Both the position numbers and the translations under genes were made by a program. Shown here piece after piece: positions 22,286 through 39,645 of a stretch of DNA of 64,000 nt; within the stretch, counting starts at the first letter, position 1; each line of letters begins with the position of its first letter. The DNA is taken from the NCBI RefSeq assembly GCF_001650715.1, contig NZ_LWQT01000055.1:1-64000 (forward strand). Direction: 5' to 3'. This DNA comes from Paramagnetospirillum marisnigri (GTDB lineage Bacteria > Pseudomonadota > Alphaproteobacteria > Rhodospirillales > Magnetospirillaceae). The notes beneath the pieces were generated by a model. That model was not told where the DNA came from, ran no database searches, and saw nothing but the letters and a program-made list of their open reading frames with translations.

Positions 22286-23482
22286 ATGAACATTCATGAA
22301 TACCAGGCCAAGCAGCTGCTGGCCAAGTACGGCGTGGCGGTGCTGAAGGGCGGCGTCGCCTACACCCCCGCCGAGGCCATTCAGGTGGCCAAGGACCTGG
22401 GCGGCCCGGTGTGGGTCGTCAAGTCGCAGATCCATGCCGGTGGCCGTGGCGCCGGTCGCTTCGCCAATGACCCCAACGGCAAGGGCGGCGTCCGCGTCGT
22501 CAAGTCGGTGGAAGAAGTGGGCGCCAATGCCGACGCCATGCTGGGCAAGGTCCTGGTGACCAAGCAGACCGGCCCGGCGGGCAAGGAAGTGAAGCGCCTG
22601 TACATCGAGCAGGGCTGCGACATCCGTCGCGAACTGTATCTGTCGCTGCTGATCGACCGCGCCACCTCCAAGGTCACCATCATCGCCTCCACCGAGGGCG
22701 GCATGGAGATCGAGGAAGTGGCCCACAGCCACCCGGAAAAGATCCTGAAGGTCGCCATCGATCCGGTGGAAGGCTTCCAGCAGTACCACGGCCGCCAGAT
22801 CGCCTTCGGCCTGGGCCTGGAAGGCAAGCAGGTCAACACCGCCGTGAAGTTCCTGGCCGGCCTCTACAAGGCCTTCATGGACCTGGACGGTTCCATCATC
22901 GAGATCAACCCGCTGGTGGTCACCGGCGACGATCAGCTGATCGCGCTGGACGCCAAGGTGAACTTCGACGACAACGCGCTGTTCCGTCACAAGGACATCG
23001 AAGAGCTGCGTGACGAGTCGGAAGAAGACCCTGCCGAGCTCGAAGCCGCCCGCCACAGCCTGAACTACATCAAGCTGGACGGCCAGATCGGCTGCATGGT
23101 CAACGGTGCCGGTCTCGCCATGGCCACCATGGACATCATCAAGCTGTACGGCGCCGAGCCCGCCAACTTCCTGGATGTCGGCGGCGGCGCCACCAAGGAG
23201 CGCGTCACCACCGCGTTCAAGCTGATCCTGTCCGACCCCAATGTCGAAGGCATCCTGGTCAACATCTTCGGTGGCATCATGCGTTGCGACGTCATCGCCG
23301 AAGGCGTTGTCGCCGCTGCCCGCGAAGTGTCCTTGAACGTTCCGCTGGTGGTTCGCCTCGAAGGCACCAATGTGGAACTGGGCAAGAAGATCATGGCTCA
23401 ATCTGGCCTGCCGATCATCGCGGCCGACAACCTTGCCGACGCCGCCGAGAAGGTGGTCAAGGCCGTGAAGGAGGCTGCATAA
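22286..23482 (+). CDS. sucC: Succinyl-CoA synthetase beta subunit
   Basis: ADP-forming subunit of succinyl-CoA synthetase, 398 residues. N-terminal ATP-grasp domain begins [17 protein letters not shown] and includes the nucleotide-binding [14 protein letters not shown] segment; the metal-binding region EINPLVV lies mid-protein. The C-terminal CoA-ligase domain carries GGGATKERV and [10 protein letters not shown]. The ribosome site of sucD lies inside the last codons, and sucD starts 2 bases after the stop, so the two subunits are coupled. Confidence 0.97.
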   Translation: MNIHEYQAKQLLAKYGVAVLKGGVAYTPAEAIQVAKDLGGPVWVVKSQIHAGGRGAGRFANDPNGKGGVRVVKSVEEVGANADAMLGKVLVTKQTGPAGKEVKRLYIEQGCDIRRELYLSLLIDRATSKVTIIASTEGGMEIEEVAHSHPEKILKVAIDPVEGFQQYHGRQIAFGLGLEGKQVNTAVKFLAGLYKAFMDLDGSIIEINPLVVTGDDQLIALDAKVNFDDNALFRHKDIEELRDESEEDPAELEAARHSLNYIKLDGQIGCMVNGAGLAMATMDIIKLYGAEPANFLDVGGGATKERVTTAFKLILSDPNVEGILVNIFGGIMRCDVIAEGVVAAAREVSLNVPLVVRLEGTNVELGKKIMAQSGLPIIAADNLADAAEKVVKAVKEAA

Positions 23483-23484
23483 AA

Positions 23485-24366
<882 letters not shown>

Positions 24367-24380
24367 AAATAAGAAAAGTC

Positions 24381-24410
24381 GGTCCGACGCACCGCCGGGG
24401 GCGTCGGACC
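24381..24410 (+). terminator. Hairpin between sucD and sucA (attenuator or processing site)
   Basis: Stem GGTCCGACGC (24381-24390) with its complement at 24401-24410 and a 10-base loop, 14 bases after the sucD stop. No T run follows, so it may balance sucCD and sucAB levels rather than end transcription. Confidence 0.5.
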
Positions 24411-24530
24411 GATCCCCATCAGGGGGGGAATTGCGAAAGATGTTTGCGCCGTCCTTAGTCGCGGCGCCCGGCGGCGCCGTTGCGGCCCCTCAAGAAAGGG
24501 ACGCGGGCAAGAACTCGCGTCAACGCCACC

Positions 24531-27479
<2,949 letters not shown>

Positions 27480-27502
27480 GCCCAGAAAAAGGAAACGCCA
27501 CT

Positions 27503-28699
27503 ATGTCCATCGAAATCAAGGTGCCCACCCTGGGCGAATCCGTCACCGAGGCGACCATCGCCAAGTGGTTCAAGGCCGTGGGCGATGCCGTGCGCGCCGA
27601 CGAGCCGCTGGTTGAGCTGGAGACCGACAAGGTCACGGTCGAGGTCAACGCTCCCGCCGCCGGGACCCTGACCGAGATCACCGCCGCCGTGGGGTCCACC
27701 GTCGAGGTCGGCGCCCTGCTGGGTCTGCTCGGCGCCGCCGGTGCCGCCGTCGCCGCCAAGCCCGCCGCCGCCGCTGCCGCTCCGGTGGCTGCCGCCCCGG
27801 CTCCCGCCAAGGCGGCCGAGGCCCCGGCGGTGATGCCGTCGGCCAAGAAGATTGCCGCCGATGCCGGTGTCGACACCGCCGCCATCGCTGGAACCGGCAA
27901 GGACGGACGCGTCACCAAGGGCGACGTGCTGGCCGCCGCCGCCGCTCCTGCCCCGGCCCCCGCGCCGAAGGCCCCGTCCGGCCCGCGCGCCAAGGCCGAC
28001 CTGGAAGAGCGCGTCCGCATGACCCGCCTGCGCAAGACCATCGCCGGGCGCCTGAAGGAGGCCCAGAACACCGCCGCCATGCTGACCACCTTCAACGAGG
28101 TGGACATGACCGCGCTGTTTGATCTGCGCAACCAGTACAAGGACCAGTTCGAGAAGAAGCACGGCACCAAGCTGGGCTTCATGTCCTTCTTCGTGAAGGC
28201 TTCGGTGGCCGCCCTGAAGGATTGGCCCGCCGTCAATGCCGAGATCGACGGCGAGGACCTGGTCTACAAGAAGTACTACGACATCGGCGTCGCCGTGGGC
28301 ACCCCCCAGGGTCTGGTGGTGCCGGTGCTGCGCGGCGCCGACCAGTTGTCCTTCGCCGGGGTCGAGCAGGGCATCGCCAATCTGGGCAAGAAGGCGAGGG
28401 ACGGCAAACTGTCCATGGAAGACCTCATGGGTGGCACCTTCACCATCTCCAATGGCGGCGTCTATGGCTCGCTGATGAGCACCCCCATCCTCAACACGCC
28501 GCAGTCCGGCATCCTGGGGATGCACAAGGTGCAGCAGCGCCCCATGGTCATGCCCGACGGCTCCATCAAGGCGCGCCCGATGATGTATCTGGCGCTGTCC
28601 TATGACCACCGCATCATCGACGGCCGCGAGGCGGTCTCCTTCCTGGTGCGCGTCAAGGAGTGCATCGAGGACCCGCAGCGCATCCTGCTGGAGATGTAG
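27503..28699 (+). CDS. sucB: Dihydrolipoyllysine succinyltransferase E2 component
   Basis: Core subunit of the 2-oxoglutarate dehydrogenase complex, 398 residues. One lipoyl domain (residues 1-77) with the lipoylated Lys in ETDKVTVEV; an Ala/Pro-rich hinge; a peripheral-subunit-binding domain ([26 protein letters not shown]); another Ala/Pro linker; and the catalytic domain from about 165 on, with [13 protein letters not shown]. The GC-rich linkers are alanine repeats. The start has AAGGAAA upstream and lies 23 bases after sucA. Confidence 0.97.
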   Translation: MSIEIKVPTLGESVTEATIAKWFKAVGDAVRADEPLVELETDKVTVEVNAPAAGTLTEITAAVGSTVEVGALLGLLGAAGAAVAAKPAAAAAAPVAAAPAPAKAAEAPAVMPSAKKIAADAGVDTAAIAGTGKDGRVTKGDVLAAAAAPAPAPAPKAPSGPRAKADLEERVRMTRLRKTIAGRLKEAQNTAAMLTTFNEVDMTALFDLRNQYKDQFEKKHGTKLGFMSFFVKASVAALKDWPAVNAEIDGEDLVYKKYYDIGVAVGTPQGLVVPVLRGADQLSFAGVEQGIANLGKKARDGKLSMEDLMGGTFTISNGGVYGSLMSTPILNTPQSGILGMHKVQQRPMVMPDGSIKARPMMYLALSYDHRIIDGREAVSFLVRVKECIEDPQRILLEM

Positions 28700-28710
28700 T
28701 TCGTCTCCCT

Positions 28711-28831
28711 CCCTCCCCCGCCCAGGCGGGGGAGGGTCGGGGTGGGGGCGTCCGTCCCCGCCGCCGGACACCTTTCCGCGCGTTCCGCGCGGCCCCCTCC
28801 CCATCCCTCCCCCGCCTCCGGCGAGGGAGGG
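28711..28831. repeat. GC-rich intergenic inverted repeats between sucB and lpdA
   Basis: Two copies of CCCTCCCCCGCC (28711-28722 and 28805-28816), each followed closely by a complementary arm (28725-28736 perfect; 28820-28831 with mismatch). A third relative, CCTCCCCCGCC-cat-GGCGGGGGAGG, lies at 61220-61244. This looks like a short dispersed palindromic repeat that can fold in RNA; it may adjust transcript stability between sucB and lpdA. Confidence 0.5.
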
Positions 28832-28852
28832 GGCTAGATTGAGGACGAAACA

Positions 28853-30256
28853 ATGTCCGAGAACACTTTCGACGTCGTCATCATCGGCGGTGGCCCCGGC
28901 GGCTATGTCGCCGCCATCCGCGCCGCCCAGTTGGGCCTGAAGACTGCCTGCGTGGAAAAGCGCGGCACGCTCGGCGGCACCTGCCTCAATGTGGGCTGCA
29001 TTCCGTCCAAGGCGCTGCTGTCGGCCTCGCACCACTTCCACGCCGCCGGTCACGAGCTGGCCGCCTTCGGCGTCAAGGTGGGCAAGGTCGAGCTCGACCT
29101 CGGGGCCATGATGGGCCACAAGGACAAGGTGGTGTCCGACAACACCAAGGGCATCGAGTTCCTGTTCAAGAAGAACAAGGTGACCTATATCGTCGGCGCG
29201 GGCGAGATCACCGCCCCCGGCCAGGTCAAGGTCACCGGCAAGGACGCCAAGACCCTGACCGCCAAGCATATCGTCATCGCCACCGGCTCCGACGTCACGC
29301 CGCTGCCCGGCGTCACCATCGACGAGGAGGTCATCGTCTCCTCCACCGGCGCCCTGGCGCTGCCCAAGGTGCCGAAGCATCTGGTGGTGATCGGCGGCGG
29401 CGTCATCGGCCTGGAACTGGCCACGGTCTGGGGCCGCCTGGGCACCAAGATCACCGTGGTGGAATACCTGGACCGCATCCTGCCGTTCAACGACGGCGAA
29501 GTGTCCAAGCAGATGCAGCGCATCCTCGCCAAGCAGGGCATGGAGTTCAAGCTGGGCACCAAGGTCACCGGCATCGACAAGAAGGGCAAGAAGGCCACCG
29601 TCTCCGTCGAGCCCGCCGCTGGCGGCAAGGCCGAGACCATCGAGGCCGATTGCGTCCTGGTGGCCATCGGCCGCAAGCCCTATACCGATGGCCTGGGCCT
29701 GGACAAGGTCGGCGTCGCCCTGGACAAGCGCGGCTTTGTCCAGATCGACGGCCATTTCAAGACCAATGTGCCCGGAATCTATGCCATCGGCGACGTGGTC
29801 GGCGGCGCCATGCTGGCCCACAAGGCCGAGGAAGAGGGTGTGGCCCTGGCGGAAATCCTGGCCGGTCAGCACGGCCATGTGAATTACGACGTCATTCCGG
29901 CGGTGGTCTATACCTGGCCGGAAGTGGCCTCGGTGGGCAAGACCGAGGAGCAGTTGAAGGCCGAAGGCATCGCCTACAAGGCGGGCAAGTTCCCCTTCAC
30001 CGCCAATGGCCGCGCCCGCTCCATGAACGAGACCGACGGCTTCGTCAAGATTCTGGCCGACGCCACCACCGACAAGGTGTTGGGCGCCCATATCGTCGGC
30101 CCCAATGCCGGCGATCTGCTGGCGGAAGTGGTGCTGGCCATGGAATTCGGCGCCGCGGCCGAGGACATCGCCCGGACCTGCCATTCCCATCCCGGCCTGG
30201 GCGAAGCGGTCAAGGAAGCCGCCCTGGCGGTGGACGGGCGTCCGCTGCACACCTGA
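28853..30256 (+). CDS. lpdA: Dihydrolipoyl dehydrogenase E3 component
   Basis: FAD flavoprotein that reoxidises dihydrolipoamide with NAD, 467 residues. N-terminal FAD-binding [12 protein letters not shown]; redox-active disulfide in [13 protein letters not shown] (near residues 44 and 49); NAD-binding [13 protein letters not shown]; second FAD motif [22 protein letters not shown]; and C-terminal catalytic [15 protein letters not shown] (His-Glu pair). Last gene of the block, ended by a strong terminator. It may also serve other 2-oxoacid dehydrogenases. Confidence 0.97.
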   Translation: MSENTFDVVIIGGGPGGYVAAIRAAQLGLKTACVEKRGTLGGTCLNVGCIPSKALLSASHHFHAAGHELAAFGVKVGKVELDLGAMMGHKDKVVSDNTKGIEFLFKKNKVTYIVGAGEITAPGQVKVTGKDAKTLTAKHIVIATGSDVTPLPGVTIDEEVIVSSTGALALPKVPKHLVVIGGGVIGLELATVWGRLGTKITVVEYLDRILPFNDGEVSKQMQRILAKQGMEFKLGTKVTGIDKKGKKATVSVEPAAGGKAETIEADCVLVAIGRKPYTDGLGLDKVGVALDKRGFVQIDGHFKTNVPGIYAIGDVVGGAMLAHKAEEEGVALAEILAGQHGHVNYDVIPAVVYTWPEVASVGKTEEQLKAEGIAYKAGKFPFTANGRARSMNETDGFVKILADATTDKVLGAHIVGPNAGDLLAEVVLAMEFGAAAEDIARTCHSHPGLGEAVKEAALAVDGRPLHT

Positions 30257-30274
30257 GATCGGGACGTTTCTTTC

Positions 30275-30313
30275 AGCCTCCCCCATGCCCGGCATGGGGG
30301 AGGCTTTTTATTT
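30275..30313 (+). terminator. Rho-independent terminator after lpdA
   Basis: Perfect 15-base stem (30275-30289 and 30291-30305, AGCCTCCCCCATGCC and its complement) followed by TTTTTATTT. Ends the mdh-suc-lpd unit. Confidence 0.85.
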
Positions 30314-30330
30314 GGACTCCCGTTCCTTCC

Positions 30331-30383
30331 TGTCATCCCGAGCGCATGCGAGGGATCTCCGCCCAAGGGCCGTCGGGATGACA
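30331..30383. repeat. Intergenic palindromic repeat (TGTCATCCCGA type)
   Basis: Arms TGTCATCCCGA (30331-30341) and TCGGGATGACA (30373-30383) around a core that includes GCGAGGGATCT. Repeats that begin TGTCATCCCGAGC and run into GCGAGGGATCT are widespread between genes in many bacterial genomes. Confidence 0.55.
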
Positions 30384-30540
30384 AATGCATTATTGGCCGA
30401 CATTGCACAATAAAAACGCCTAAAATTTCCATACAATTTTACGCAAACAATATTAAAACAGTATTATCTAATCCTTCTGTCCAGTTGTGTGAAGTCGTTC
30501 ACTGTGGCTTCATGACTGTAACCCTTCAGGACATCAGGCC

Positions 30541-31014
30541 ATGCTCTACGCCGACATCAGAGCCCTCGTCATAGACGACAAGCACTTCTCGCGAATGACC
30601 ACGGTGAGACTGCTGCGCGCCATGGGCATTCGCAAGGTCGCCGAGGCCGCCGATGGCGCCTCGGGCCTGGAAGCCTATGCCACCCACTGGCCGCATGTGG
30701 TGATCTGCGTTCCCGAGATGAAGCCGGTGGACGGCATCGTCTTCATGCAGACCCTGCTGGCCGAGAAAAAGCATCTGGTCCGCGTCGCCCCGGTGATCTT
30801 CCTCAGCGACGACGCGGGCGAGACCCTGGTGGCCCAGGCGCGGGCCCTGGGGGTGTCCGGTTTCCTGCGCAAGCCCATCTCCATGGCCTCGCTGCGGCGT
30901 CAGGTGGATTTCGCCCTCGAGCGCACGGGCGATCTGTACGGCGAATGGGCGGTGCAGGACGAGGCCCCGCCCCTGGCGGCGACGGCCAGCCTCACCTATC
31001 AGCTATCGCTGTGA
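30541..31014 (+). CDS. Receiver-like protein lacking the phospho-acceptor aspartate
   Basis: Stand-alone receiver-fold protein of 157 residues. The acidic pair D12-D13 (LVIDDKHFSR) and the conserved Lys in GFLRKPIS are present. At the phosphorylation site the family pattern DxxMPxxDG reads V57-PEMKPVD-G65, so the acceptor Asp is a Val. It thus cannot be phosphorylated in the usual way and may act as a constitutive or protein-interaction module, like other atypical receivers. About 35 residues follow the fold. The upstream 150 bases are AT-rich, with a GTGAA-4-TTCAC palindrome at 30489-30502. It ends one base before the convergent PccR-type gene. Confidence 0.8.
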   Translation: MLYADIRALVIDDKHFSRMTTVRLLRAMGIRKVAEAADGASGLEAYATHWPHVVICVPEMKPVDGIVFMQTLLAEKKHLVRVAPVIFLSDDAGETLVAQARALGVSGFLRKPISMASLRRQVDFALERTGDLYGEWAVQDEAPPLAATASLTYQLSL

Positions 31015-31015
31015 C

Positions 31016-32440
31016 TCACGAAAACAAGTAGGGCACGAAGCTGCGGTTGTTCTCGTCGACGCTGATATGGCTGCCGATGGGAGGGAAGGCGCGCTGGCGG
31101 CAATCATCGCGCTCGCAGATGCGGCAATTGACCCCGATGGGCACCGCCGCCTGTTCATGGGCGAGGTCGAGACCGGCGGAATAGACCACCTCGTCGGCAT
31201 AGGCGGTTTCGCAGCCCAGCCCCACGGCGAACTGGCGATCGGGCCGCAGATAGGAGCCGCCGCGCTTCGACGCGGTCCGCGCCAGACAGATATAGGAAAT
31301 GCCATCGGGCATGCGCGCCAACTGCACCAGGATCTTGCCGGGCTGGGCGAAGGCTTCGTGGATGTTCCACAGCGGGCAGGCGCCGCCGAAGCGGGTGAAG
31401 TGGAAACGGGTGGCGGAATGGCGCTTGGTGATGTTGCCCGCCATGTCGACCCGCACGAAATAGAACGGCACCCCCCGGGCGCCGGGGCGTTGCAGGGTCG
31501 ACAGGCGATGACAGACCTGCTCGAAACTGGCGCCGAAGCGGCTTTGCAGTTGCTCCACGTCATGGCGCAGCAGCCGGGCCTGTTCGGCGAACGCCCCATA
31601 GGGCATCACCAGGGCACCGGCAAAGTAATTGGCCAAGCCCACCCGGCAGATGGAACGGGCATCGTCCGAAGACAGCTTGGCACCGTCCACCACCTCGGCG
31701 ATGAGATCGTGATAGGCCAGCAGCGCCACCTGATGCGCCAGTTGGAAGGTGCGCGACGGCACCGACAGCAGCGCCGACAGCGACAGCGAGCCGCTGCCGG
31801 GATCGAAGGCCCGCATGCCCGCGCCGTCGTCGTCGGCATTAACCCGCACCCGGACGCCGTGGCGGCTTTCCAGATAGGCGGCGAGGTCGTTGTGCATCTG
31901 GCCCAGGCGGAAGCCTTCCCGCTCCACCAACTGCTCGGCGGCCTCGTCCAGCCCGCCGAAATAGTTATTGCAGTAATAGAAGAAGTCGCGGACCTCCTCA
32001 TAGGGGAAGTGGGCATGGCCCGCCCGCTCCTCGCCGGTGGCCGAGGACAGGTTCTCGGTCAGGCTTTGCAGCCGCTCGTCCAACTGGCGGAAGGCTTGGT
32101 AGAGGGTCAGCACCCGCTTGGCCAGTTCGGGCGAGGCGGAGGCCGCATTCCTCAGCTCGGACAGGCCGATGGTGCCCAGACCGAACACCGGGTCGTTCAT
32201 GGCTTCGCGCAGATCAGCCACCAGCCGGGATTCCTCGTCCTCCACCAGGGTGGCGAGGTCCACGTCCAGCACCTTGGCGATGCGCAGCAGCACCGGCACC
32301 GTCAGCGGCCGCTGGTTGTTCTCGATCTGATTGAGATAGCTGGGCGACACCTCCAGCAGCACCGCCAGGGCCGCCTGGGACAGCTTCTTGCCTTCGCGCA
32401 GGCGCCGCAGCTTATAGCCGAGGAACAGTTTCTTGGTCAT
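31016..32440 (-). CDS. pccR: Short-chain acyl-CoA-type transcriptional regulator (PccR/RamB family)
   Basis: Transcription factor of 474 residues. An XRE-type helix-turn-helix (residues about 7-62: KLSQAALAVLLEVSPSYLNQIENNQRPLT) is followed by a middle domain related to IrrE/M78 peptidases but without an intact HExxH (LAHQVALLAYHDL). The C-terminal ScfR-type domain has a Cys set (CPLWN, then CRICERDDC). Members control acetate, propionate and glyoxylate genes by sensing short-chain acyl-CoAs. It is divergent from pccB, across a gap full of TTTGCAAA/TTCGCAA palindromes, so it very probably regulates propionyl-CoA carboxylase and itself. I chose the ATG at 32440 (GAGGGG 8 bases upstream) over the TTG two codons earlier. 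Confidence 0.88.
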   Translation of the reverse strand: MTKKLFLGYKLRRLREGKKLSQAALAVLLEVSPSYLNQIENNQRPLTVPVLLRIAKVLDVDLATLVEDEESRLVADLREAMNDPVFGLGTIGLSELRNAASASPELAKRVLTLYQAFRQLDERLQSLTENLSSATGEERAGHAHFPYEEVRDFFYYCNNYFGGLDEAAEQLVEREGFRLGQMHNDLAAYLESRHGVRVRVNADDDGAGMRAFDPGSGSLSLSALLSVPSRTFQLAHQVALLAYHDLIAEVVDGAKLSSDDARSICRVGLANYFAGALVMPYGAFAEQARLLRHDVEQLQSRFGASFEQVCHRLSTLQRPGARGVPFYFVRVDMAGNITKRHSATRFHFTRFGGACPLWNIHEAFAQPGKILVQLARMPDGISYICLARTASKRGGSYLRPDRQFAVGLGCETAYADEVVYSAGLDLAHEQAAVPIGVNCRICERDDCRQRAFPPIGSHISVDENNRSFVPYLFS

Positions 32441-32496
32441 GAACAAAGCCCCTCAAGCGCCGGGCGGGCGCTCATAGGGCCAGCCTTATACCCCGC

Positions 32497-32546
32497 CTTC
32501 GCAACCTTTGCAAATTCGCAATGCGAGGTTGCGAAGTGCTTCGCAT
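32497..32546. promoter_or_regulatory. Operator array in the pccR-pccB divergent region
   Basis: A dense set of TTYGCRAA elements: TTCGCAA (32498-32504), TTTGCAAA (32507-32514), TTCGCAA (32515-32521), TTGCGAA (32529-32535) and TTCGCA (32540-32545), plus TTTGCGAA at 32589-32596. CTTCGCAACC (32497-32506) and GGTTGCGAAG (32527-32536) form perfect outer arms. The PccR protein of Rhodobacter is known to bind TTTGCAAA-type palindromes, so this is probably the autoregulated operator for both genes. Confidence 0.7.
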
Positions 32547-32642
32547 CACCGCCCTTTTCCTGACCGTTCGTATTGCCTCGCGGCCCGCTTTGCGAATATG
32601 ACAGCATCGACCTGTTACTCTTCCCGCCGGAGGTACATCGAG

Positions 32643-34175
<1,533 letters not shown>

Positions 34176-34188
34176 GGGGGACGATCAC

Positions 34189-36176
<1,988 letters not shown>

Positions 36177-36180
<4 letters not shown>

Positions 36181-36833
36181 AGAAGGCGCCGGGGATCGAC
36201 CGCCTGCTGGACAACAACCGCGCCTGGGCCGAACGGGTCGAGCGCGAGAAGCCGGGCTTCTTCGCCCATCTGGCCCAGCAGCAATCTCCGGCCTATCTTT
36301 GGATCGGCTGCGCCGATTCCCGCGTGCCCGCCAACGAGATCGTGGGGTTGGAGCCGGGTGAACTGTTCGTCCACCGCAATGTGGCCAACCTGTTCAGCCA
36401 CTCCGACCTCAACGGCCTCTCGGTGCTGCAATTCGCCGTCGATGTCATCAAGGTCAAGCATATCATCGTCTGCGGCCATTACGGCTGTTCCGGCGTGCGC
36501 GCGGCCCTGCAGGATACCCGCCTGGGCGTGACCGAGCACTGGATCCGCCCGGTGCGGGATATTTGCGAACGTCATCGCCATGAATTGGACATGCTGCCCA
36601 GCGAAGGGGCGCGGGTCGACCGGCTGTGCGAGTTGAACGTGATGCAGCAGGTGCGTAACCTGTGCCGGTCTCCGGTGCTGCAGGATGCCTGGAGCCGGGG
36701 CCAGAAGCTGGCGGTCCATTCCTGGGTCTATGGACTTGAGGATGGGCTGGTGCGGCCGCTGGGGCCGGTGGTGGCGGGACTGAAGAGCCTGGACGAGCTG
36801 GGCGCCTCCTATCTGATGCGCGGCGCGTTTTAA
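36177..36833 (+). CDS. can: Beta-type carbonic anhydrase
   Basis: Zinc enzyme of 218 residues that interconverts CO2 and bicarbonate. The zinc ligands and catalytic dyad are intact: C45 and D47 in GCADSR, H101 and C104 in CGHYGCSGV. The start overlaps the pccA stop by ATGA, so it is translated with the carboxylase. That placement suggests it supplies bicarbonate, the substrate of PccA, or recaptures CO2. It has no signal peptide and is cytoplasmic. Confidence 0.95.
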
Positions 36834-36836
36834 GGT

Positions 36837-36954
36837 CCGCCCGGCGACCGAGGGTGTGAAAGAACTGGAGCGCAGCGACTGGCGCATTGAGCGCCCGCGA
36901 GCGCGTGCGAGCGAGAGCCAAGGGCGCGGGACGCGCCCGCCCGGCGACTGAGGG
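36837..36954. repeat. Direct repeat 100 bases apart between can and the mutase gene
   Basis: CCGCCCGGCGACCGAGGG at 36837-36854 recurs as CCGCCCGGCGACTGAGGG at 36937-36954 (one mismatch), exactly 100 bases later. The sequence in between is GC-rich and contains GAGCG/CGCTC-type small inverted repeats. It looks like a partial tandem duplication; function unknown. Confidence 0.5.
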
Positions 36955-36972
36955 GCAATAAGGAGCAACACC

Positions 36973-39123
36973 ATGAGCGATTTCCCCAAGAAGACCCTGG
37001 CCGACTGGGATGCCCTGGCGTCCAAGGACCTGAAGGGCGCCTCGCCCGACACCCTGGCCTGGGAAACCCCCGAAGGCATCACGGTGAAGCCGCTCTATAC
37101 CGCCGCCGATCTGGAAGGCCTCGACCATCTGGGCTCGCTGCCCGGCTTCCCGCCCTTCACGCGGGGCCCGCGCGCCACCATGTATTCCTTCCGGCCCTGG
37201 ACCATCCGCCAGTATGCGGGCTTCTCCACCGCCGAGGAATCCAACAAGTTCTATCGCGCCAATCTGGCCGCCGGTGGCCAGGGCCTGTCGGTGGCCTTCG
37301 ACCTGGCCACCCATCGCGGCTATGATTCCGATCATCCCCGGGTGGTCGGCGATGTGGGCAAGGCCGGCGTCGCCATCGATTCCGTCGAGGACATGAAGAT
37401 CCTGTTCGACGGCATTCCGCTGGACAAGATGTCGGTCTCCATGACCATGAACGGCGCGGTGCTGCCGGTGCTGGCGGGCTATATCGTCGCCGCCGAGGAA
37501 CAGGGCGTCTCCCAGGACAAGCTGTCGGGCACCATCCAGAACGACATCCTGAAGGAGTTCATGGTCCGCAACACCTATATCTATCCGCCCGCGCCCAGCA
37601 TGCGGATCGTGTCGGACATCATCTCCTACACCTCCAGGAACATGCCCAAGTTCAACTCCATCTCCATCTCCGGCTACCACATGCAGGAAGCCGGGGCGAC
37701 GGCGGTGCAGGAACTGGCCTTCACCCTGGCCGACGGACTGGAATATGTCCGCACCGCCCTGGCCAGCGGCCTCAAGATCGACGACTTTGCCGGGCGGCTG
37801 TCCTTCTTCTGGGCCATCGGCATGAACTTCTTCATGGAAGTGGCCAAGCTGCGCGCCGGGCGCCTGCTGTGGGCGCGGATGATCAAGCAGTTCAATCCGA
37901 CCAATCCCGCCTCCATGGCGCTGCGCACCCACTGCCAGACCTCGGGCGTCTCCCTGACGGAAAAGGACGCCTACAACAACGTCATCCGCACCACCATCGA
38001 AGCCATGGCGGCGGTGTTGGGCGGCACCCAGTCGCTGCACACCAATGCGCTGGATGAAGCCATCGCGCTGCCGACCCCGTTCTCGGCCCGCATCGCCCGC
38101 AACACCCAGCTGGTCATCCAGGAAGAGACCGGCATCACCCATGTGGTCGATCCGCTGGCCGGGTCCTACTACGTGGAAAGCCTGACCGCCTCGCTGGCCG
38201 AGGAAGCCTGGAAGCTGATTCAGGAAGTCGAGGCGCTGGGCGGCATGACCAAGGCGGTCGAGTCCGGCATGCCCAAGATGAAGATCGAGGAGGCCGCCGC
38301 CCGCCGTCAGGCCCGCATCGACCGGGGTGACGAAGTGGTGGTGGGCGTCAACAAGTACCAGCCCAAGGAAGAGACCCCCATCGAGATTCTCGACGTGGAC
38401 AACGCCATGGTGCGCGAAGCCCAGATCGCCCGCCTCAAGCAGATCAAGGCCAGCCGCGATACCGCCAAGGTCGAGGCGGCGCTCAAGGCGCTGGCCGACG
38501 CCGCCGCGTCGGGCCAGGGCAATCTGCTGGAGCTGGCAGTCAACGCCACAAGGGCGCGGGCCACGGTGGGTGAGATTTCCGACGCGCTGGAAACCACCTT
38601 CACCCGTCACCGCGCCGTCAACCGCACCATTTCCGGCGTCTATGGCGGCGTCTACCAGGGCGACGAGGGCTTCGCCAAGCTGAAGGCCGATATCGACGCC
38701 TTCGCCAAGGCCGAGGGCCGCCGCCCCCGCATGCTGGTGTGCAAGATGGGCCAGGACGGCCATGATCGCGGCGCCAAGGTCATCGCCACCGCCTTCGCCG
38801 ATCTCGGCTTCGACGTGGATATCGGGCCGCTGTTCCAGACCCCCGAGGAAGCCGCCCGCCAGGCGGTGGAGAACGACGTCCATATCGTCGCCGCCTCCTC
38901 CCTGGCCGCCGGTCACAAGACCCTGGTCCCCGCCCTGATCGGCGAGCTGAAGGCCCAGGGCGCGGGCGACATCCTGGTGGTGACCGGTGGTGTCATTCCG
39001 ACCCAGGACTACGACTTCCTGTACAAGGCGGGCGTGGCGGCGGTCTATGGCCCCGGCACCAATATCCCCAAGGCGGCGGCGGAAATCCTGGAACTGCTGA
39101 AGAAGCGGGGTCAGGCCGCCTGA
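36973..39123 (+). CDS. Methylmalonyl-CoA mutase, cobalamin-dependent
   Basis: Isomerises methylmalonyl-CoA to succinyl-CoA; 716 residues, the single-chain homodimer type. The catalytic TIM-barrel half contains the substrate-region motifs [21 protein letters not shown] and [13 protein letters not shown]. The C-terminal cobalamin-binding domain has DGHDRG with base-on ligand H597, then [13 protein letters not shown], and ends with a GTNI loop. It completes the propionate path from pccBA to the TCA cycle. It has its own ribosome site (AAGGAGC) and is ended by a strong terminator. Confidence 0.96.
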   Translation: MSDFPKKTLADWDALASKDLKGASPDTLAWETPEGITVKPLYTAADLEGLDHLGSLPGFPPFTRGPRATMYSFRPWTIRQYAGFSTAEESNKFYRANLAAGGQGLSVAFDLATHRGYDSDHPRVVGDVGKAGVAIDSVEDMKILFDGIPLDKMSVSMTMNGAVLPVLAGYIVAAEEQGVSQDKLSGTIQNDILKEFMVRNTYIYPPAPSMRIVSDIISYTSRNMPKFNSISISGYHMQEAGATAVQELAFTLADGLEYVRTALASGLKIDDFAGRLSFFWAIGMNFFMEVAKLRAGRLLWARMIKQFNPTNPASMALRTHCQTSGVSLTEKDAYNNVIRTTIEAMAAVLGGTQSLHTNALDEAIALPTPFSARIARNTQLVIQEETGITHVVDPLAGSYYVESLTASLAEEAWKLIQEVEALGGMTKAVESGMPKMKIEEAAARRQARIDRGDEVVVGVNKYQPKEETPIEILDVDNAMVREAQIARLKQIKASRDTAKVEAALKALADAAASGQGNLLELAVNATRARATVGEISDALETTFTRHRAVNRTISGVYGGVYQGDEGFAKLKADIDAFAKAEGRRPRMLVCKMGQDGHDRGAKVIATAFADLGFDVDIGPLFQTPEEAARQAVENDVHIVAASSLAAGHKTLVPALIGELKAQGAGDILVVTGGVIPTQDYDFLYKAGVAAVYGPGTNIPKAAAEILELLKKRGQAA

Positions 39124-39146
39124 TCGATTCGCCAGATCGAACACCA

Positions 39147-39176
39147 ACGCCCCCGGAGAAATCCGGGGGCGTTTTT
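39147..39176 (+). terminator. Rho-independent terminator after methylmalonyl-CoA mutase
   Basis: Perfect 11-base stem ACGCCCCCGGA (39147-39157) / 39162-39172 with a GAAA tetraloop, followed by TTTTT. The T run abuts the end of the convergent phage gene. Confidence 0.85.
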
Positions 39177-39610
39177 CATGGGCCGTCGAAGAAGCTCTGG
39201 AACACCTTCATGCCGTTGCCCATGGCGGAATCCAGTAGATTGGAACCACTTCCCTGCCCGGCACGCGCGGTATTGCGCTCCATCTTGAACTGGGCCAGGG
39301 CATCATCGGCGGCAATGGTCTCGGCGCTGCGCTGCGCCATGCCTTCCAGGATGGCGTCGGCCGAACCGCCGCCGCCGCCCACACCCCAGGCACCCATTTG
39401 GGCCCGGGCGGACGCCTGCTGCTTATCCAGCAGGTCACGCTGCTGCCGCGCCTGGCGGTCCTGCTGGGCGGCGATCATCTGATTGCGGCGGACGATCTGG
39501 TTATTGACTGCCAGGACATGCTCATCCTCGGCCGACTGCTGCGCCTGGGCATCGATAACATCGGATGTCAGTTGAATAACCGCAGGGATTGCTTCTTCAA
39601 AACCGGCCAT
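39176..39610 (-). CDS. Probable phage internal virion-type protein
   Basis: 144 residues, mostly helical and rich in Gln, Ala and Arg (VLAVNNQIVRRNQMIAAQQDRQARQQRDLLDKQQASARAQMGAWG), with a Gly5 hinge and a C-terminal AMGNGMKVFQSFFDG. This composition (Q/A-rich coiled-coil, many NQ/QQ pairs) is what small internal core or gp14-like proteins of T7-like phages show, but I have no firm match. It is the leftmost minus-strand gene of the phage module. A run of 13 G lies 23-35 bases upstream of its start codon. Confidence 0.5.
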   Translation of the reverse strand: MAGFEEAIPAVIQLTSDVIDAQAQQSAEDEHVLAVNNQIVRRNQMIAAQQDRQARQQRDLLDKQQASARAQMGAWGVGGGGGSADAILEGMAQRSAETIAADDALAQFKMERNTARAGQGSGSNLLDSAMGNGMKVFQSFFDGP

Positions 39611-39632
39611 GATTCCAGGCTCCTGTATCTGA

Positions 39633-39645
39633 GGGGGGGGGGGGG
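39633..39645. repeat. Homopolymeric run of 13 G
   Basis: Thirteen consecutive G on the plus strand (C on the coding strand), in the 5' region of the minus-strand gene that starts at 39610. Runs of this length are prone to slippage. It is also a place where sequence length may be miscalled. Confidence 0.85.

Noticed and set aside
28711-28831. Reading the sucB-lpdA repeats as a CRISPR or riboswitch
   Set aside because: Only two GC-rich hairpins with unequal spacing; no conserved aptamer core visible.
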